Below, piece after piece: positions 20,352 to 22,378 of a DNA stretch of 22,378 bases (its first letter is position 1; each line of letters opens with the position of its first letter). The position numbers and the translations under genes are program-made. This DNA comes from a virus: the IMG/VR virus record IMGVR_UViG_3300027987_000195, positions 1 to 22,378 of that record. One strand, given 5' to 3'. Under the pieces are notes generated by a model, which ran no database searches, was not told the origin of the DNA, and worked only from the letters and a program-made list of their open reading frames with translations.

Positions 20352-21031
20352 AAATCGACAATCAGCGATGGTTGAACCCCAAGTAGAAATGCCGGACCGA
20401 GTCCATCCACTTGACCTAGGTATGCTCCGACAACGCCTATGGCCAAGACTGTTCGCTGGGCAGCGTTTCCATCGAACCAGGCAAGACCAAATTCCGGCCC
20501 AACGAATGCTCCTGCAGTGAAGCCCATCTGACTGTCATCAACTGTCTCATCATCCACATCAATCGTAAGACCGACAAGATTCCCGCTGAGCGCGAAGTTC
20601 ATATTAGCTACAAACTGGGCGTCGGTCGGGAGTTGCCACGCCAATCCATTGTTGCCACTGACCTTCTGTAGAGACGAAGTTACTAAGGGATAGCCTACGG
20701 TCACTCCAAGGCCCACAGCCGGTCCGAATACTACCGCATTACCATCCTTGCCCCAGGCCTTGCCGATGATGAAAGACCCCGGGGTTTGAACGGAGATTAC
20801 CGGGCGGCGTGGGAGAAGAAGCCTACGACACTCTTCCTCAGCGTCACTGTTCAGATCCTCTGACACCTTACACCGCGTGCCGCTATCGTAAATCTCCACT
20901 CCAGATGGTGGTGTAGGAGCTGCTTCGTCAGGGAAAGGGGCTGACTCAGCCATCGAAGTGCACGGAACAACCAACGTGAACAGTAGTAAAGTCATTACTA
21001 TGGATTTACAGTAGGTATGTGTAGAGTTCAT
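20348..21031 (-). CDS. Exported barrel-like protein, probable lysogenic conversion gene (227 aa)
   Basis: N-terminal signal peptide: hydrophobic IVMTLLLFTLVV and likely cleavage after CTSMA (residue 28). The mature part has Gly-rich strands (FGPAVGLGVTVGYPLV, MGFTAGAFVGPEFGLAWF, VLAIGVVGAYLG) and ends in Phe (SLIVDF), as outer membrane barrels do; two Cys near residues 53 and 67. Isolated on the minus strand, GC nearer 47-50% by eye than its neighbours, with its own upstream region: the profile of a moron. It may alter the host surface or block superinfection. ATG 21031 was chosen because the signal peptide begins there; no good ribosome site. Confidence 0.7.
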   Translation of the reverse strand: MNSTHTYCKSIVMTLLLFTLVVPCTSMAESAPFPDEAAPTPPSGVEIYDSGTRCKVSEDLNSDAEEECRRLLLPRRPVISVQTPGSFIIGKAWGKDGNAVVFGPAVGLGVTVGYPLVTSSLQKVSGNNGLAWQLPTDAQFVANMNFALSGNLVGLTIDVDDETVDDSQMGFTAGAFVGPEFGLAWFDGNAAQRTVLAIGVVGAYLGQVDGLGPAFLLGVQPSLIVDF

Positions 21032-21180
21032 CGTTACTCTAGTAACATAGGCCAATAATGACTGCATCATGCGCGAGCTAATATCCAGTATTTGTGGGTG
21101 ACATTCGGCTACAGTCAAGACACTGACGCCTGGTTGTGAGGTGGACCACCTACAGCTGATGACACAGGCGAGCTCGTTGT
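21032..21180 (-). promoter_or_regulatory. AT-rich upstream region of exported protein gene
   Basis: 149 bases before the exported protein gene. AT-rich up to about 21110. An inverted repeat GTTACT-CT-AGTAAC (21033-21046) lies directly before the start codon and could be an operator or hide the ribosome site in RNA. Possible -10 boxes on the minus strand include TATGTT just upstream of it. Downstream of the coiled-coil gene stop at 21181. No RNA gene recognised. Confidence 0.4.
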
Positions 21181-21741
21181 CTATCGGGTCATAAGGCGGT
21201 TCGCCCTTGCCTCTCCCTCGTCTGGGTCACGCTGCTGTGCTGCTCGCTCCGCTGCCACAATGCGCCGCTGCTCGGCTATCCTGGCCGCCTCGAGCTCACG
21301 GTCCCGCTCGGACCTGCCCTCTGCCACGGCTTCACGCATGAGTCTGCGCAAACGGTCGTCTGTGTCCTCACGAGCCACGGTGGTGGCGACTGCCGCCGCC
21401 TGCTCCCTCGATTGCTCGGTGACCCTTTGGGTGGCCAGGTACCCACCACCAAGGACCGTTGTGGCGATGGCTGCTGCAGCGCCTAGGAGCTTGGTGGCTG
21501 TCGAGCTCATGACCTTGTGAAGCTGTCCGACGTCACCCTGTAGCTGTCCGACGTTGGTCTTCAATTCAGCCAGCTGCAAGCCATGCTCATGGGTCCTGGT
21601 GTCCAGCGTCTCCAGCATCCCTCCTAGCCGATCCACCTTGTCCAGTGCCTGCTCTGAGTTGGCTAGCGCCGTTGCTGATTGCCGACGGGCTATAGCGTTG
21701 TCAGCGCCGATTGCCCCAACGAACCCGTCATCCTGTGCCAT
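21181..21741 (-). CDS. Coiled-coil protein with one membrane helix (186 aa)
   Basis: Residues 25-80 form heptads (LAELKTNVGQLQGDVGQLHK), residues 84-103 a membrane helix (KLLGAAAAIATTVLGGGYLA), and the rest a long charged helix (RRLMREAVAEGRSERDRELE, EQRRIVAAERAAQQ). The coiled coil followed by a membrane helix recalls XhlA-type lysis proteins, but the long cytoplasmic or periplasmic tail is unlike them. ATG 21741 has GGAGG five bases upstream and overlaps the preceding gene by 14 bases. It may be a holin accessory, a spanin-like or a structural protein. Function uncertain. Confidence 0.7.
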   Translation of the reverse strand: MAQDDGFVGAIGADNAIARRQSATALANSEQALDKVDRLGGMLETLDTRTHEHGLQLAELKTNVGQLQGDVGQLHKVMSSTATKLLGAAAAIATTVLGGGYLATQRVTEQSREQAAAVATTVAREDTDDRLRRLMREAVAEGRSERDRELEAARIAEQRRIVAAERAAQQRDPDEGEARANRLMTR

Positions 21742-22081
21742 CGATGCCTCCGAGTCCCAACCTGTCGCGACGACCCTTGAGCAACGTCAGCTCCGCCTGG
21801 ATCTTGGCCACATCGCTTTCGATCTTCTCCAGCCTGCTCACCAGGCTGATGACTGTGTCAGCCATGTCCCTCACTGGCTCGAGGATGCGCCGTTCGAGCT
21901 CGAAAACAGTGGCGGCCGCGGTCTGCTGGGCGAGTGCCCCTAGGGCCGCGTTGAGCTCGTTCTCGTCTCGTATCTGGGCCAAGCTGATCCTAAGAGTTGG
22001 CTCCGATGGTGGGCCAGGAATCTCAGACTCGGGGATGTAGTGCGTTGGTGCCAGCTCTGACGGATCGGTGTCGTGAGTCAT
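21728..22081 (-). CDS. Coiled-coil hypothetical protein (117 aa)
   Basis: N-terminal 30 residues Pro/Glu-rich and loose (THYIPESEIPGPPSEP), then a helical part (DENELNAALGALAQQTAAAT) and clear heptads from about residue 65 to 105 (MADTVISLVSRLEKIESDVA, KIQAELTLLKGRRDRL). No signal or membrane segment. ATG 22081 overlaps the preceding stop as ATGA with GGAGC upstream. Probably pairs with the next coiled-coil protein through its heptads. Function unknown. Confidence 0.68.
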   Translation of the reverse strand: MTHDTDPSELAPTHYIPESEIPGPPSEPTLRISLAQIRDENELNAALGALAQQTAAATVFELERRILEPVRDMADTVISLVSRLEKIESDVAKIQAELTLLKGRRDRLGLGGIDGTG

Positions 22082-22302
22082 AGTTGCCGCTCCTGCATTG
22101 CCTGGGTGGTTGCCTTCTGGCTTGCATCTGCTGCACGTGCAGACGCCTCACCGATCGCTTGCGAACGTGCAACCTCGCGGTCATCTGCATCCGCAGCGCG
22201 GTCGAGTGCGTCCTCCGTCCCTGCAGCTACTGGAGCAACAGGGCATGGCAAGAAGTACTTGCTGATGCCTGTGATTCGCGCGAGCCATCGAAACAGGTTC
22301 AT
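22078..22302 (-). CDS. Small protein with hydrophobic N-terminus (74 aa)
   Basis: Begins MNLFRWLARITGISKYFLPC and continues PVAPVAAG, then an Ala/Asp/Arg-rich helix (EDALDRAADADDREVARSQA) with Gln-rich end. I chose ATG 22302, which has GGAG six bases upstream; ATG 22314 would add four residues but lacks a ribosome site. The N-terminus could be a weak membrane anchor. First visible gene of a three-gene leftward set, all rich in helix. Function unknown. The rest of the window (to 22378) has no gene I can support. Confidence 0.6.
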   Translation of the reverse strand: MNLFRWLARITGISKYFLPCPVAPVAAGTEDALDRAADADDREVARSQAIGEASARAADASQKATTQAMQERQL

Positions 22303-22378
22303 GGTGTTCTCCATTCAGGATGGATCGGGGGCGGCCGGGCAAGGGGCAGCCGTCCCCGTCCAATGTGTTAGGACGCTA

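Noticed and set aside
1-22378. CRISPR array, insertion sequence or integrated bacterial genes
   Set aside because: No regular spaced repeats of array type, no transposase motifs, and no bacterial housekeeping gene were seen.

Overview
The window is one stretch of a temperate, tailed double-stranded DNA bacteriophage. GC content is roughly 58-60% where I sampled it by eye, genes are tightly packed, and neighbouring genes usually share an ATGA, GTGA or TGATG overlap. No bacterial housekeeping gene, rRNA, complete tRNA, insertion sequence or CRISPR array was seen. Two features point to a host in the old Deltaproteobacteria (Myxococcota or Bradymonadota-like), but this is inference. One is a collagen-like lipoprotein of a style common there. 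The other is a phage attachment core lying inside the integrase gene, as known from Myxococcus phage Mx8.

Layout from left to right. (1) 1-4522, minus strand: head and packaging genes, namely minor head protein (cut by the window edge), a small unknown gene, portal, large terminase and small terminase. (2) 4622-6251, plus strand: an unknown protein that may be a late regulator, a small helix-turn-helix protein and a glucosaminidase endolysin. (3) 6248-7811: small unknown genes and a collagen-like lipoprotein. (4) 10819-7863, leftward operon: small early proteins, a multi-zinc-ribbon protein, a RecE-like exonuclease and an OB-like partner. (5) 10824-11781: immunity region with a leftward repressor, a rightward Cro-like protein and two matching early promoters, PL and PR. 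(6) 11778-13356: a mini-gene, an excisionase-like protein and a tyrosine integrase that carries the attP core. (7) 13353-20351, rightward operon: small unknowns, an HNH nuclease, two DNA methyltransferases, a sliding-clamp-like protein, a RusA-like protein, a winged-helix protein, a DnaD-type initiator, DnaB helicase and a DUF6378-like protein. (8) 20348-22302, minus strand: an AT-richer exported barrel-like protein, then three coiled-coil proteins, one with a membrane segment.

How it works together: the repressor at 11488-11102 probably silences PL (recombination operon) and PR (Cro, excision, integration, methylation, replication) by binding repeated TTGTCTCA sites. When PR is active, the rightward operon excises and replicates the genome, with a candidate origin inside the initiator gene at 17976-18091. 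Head and lysis genes are expressed late from divergent transcription around 4523-4621. The attP core lies unbroken with phage genes on both sides, so the sequence represents the free or circular form of the phage and not the integrated prophage.

Most interesting points: attP inside int; two early promoters that share an operator pattern at identical spacing; a 20-bp perfect palindrome with repeats in the initiator gene; a lipoprotein built from four modules of two cysteines exactly 13 residues apart plus collagen-like repeats; a phage sliding-clamp-like protein; and strong enrichment of CTCGAG.
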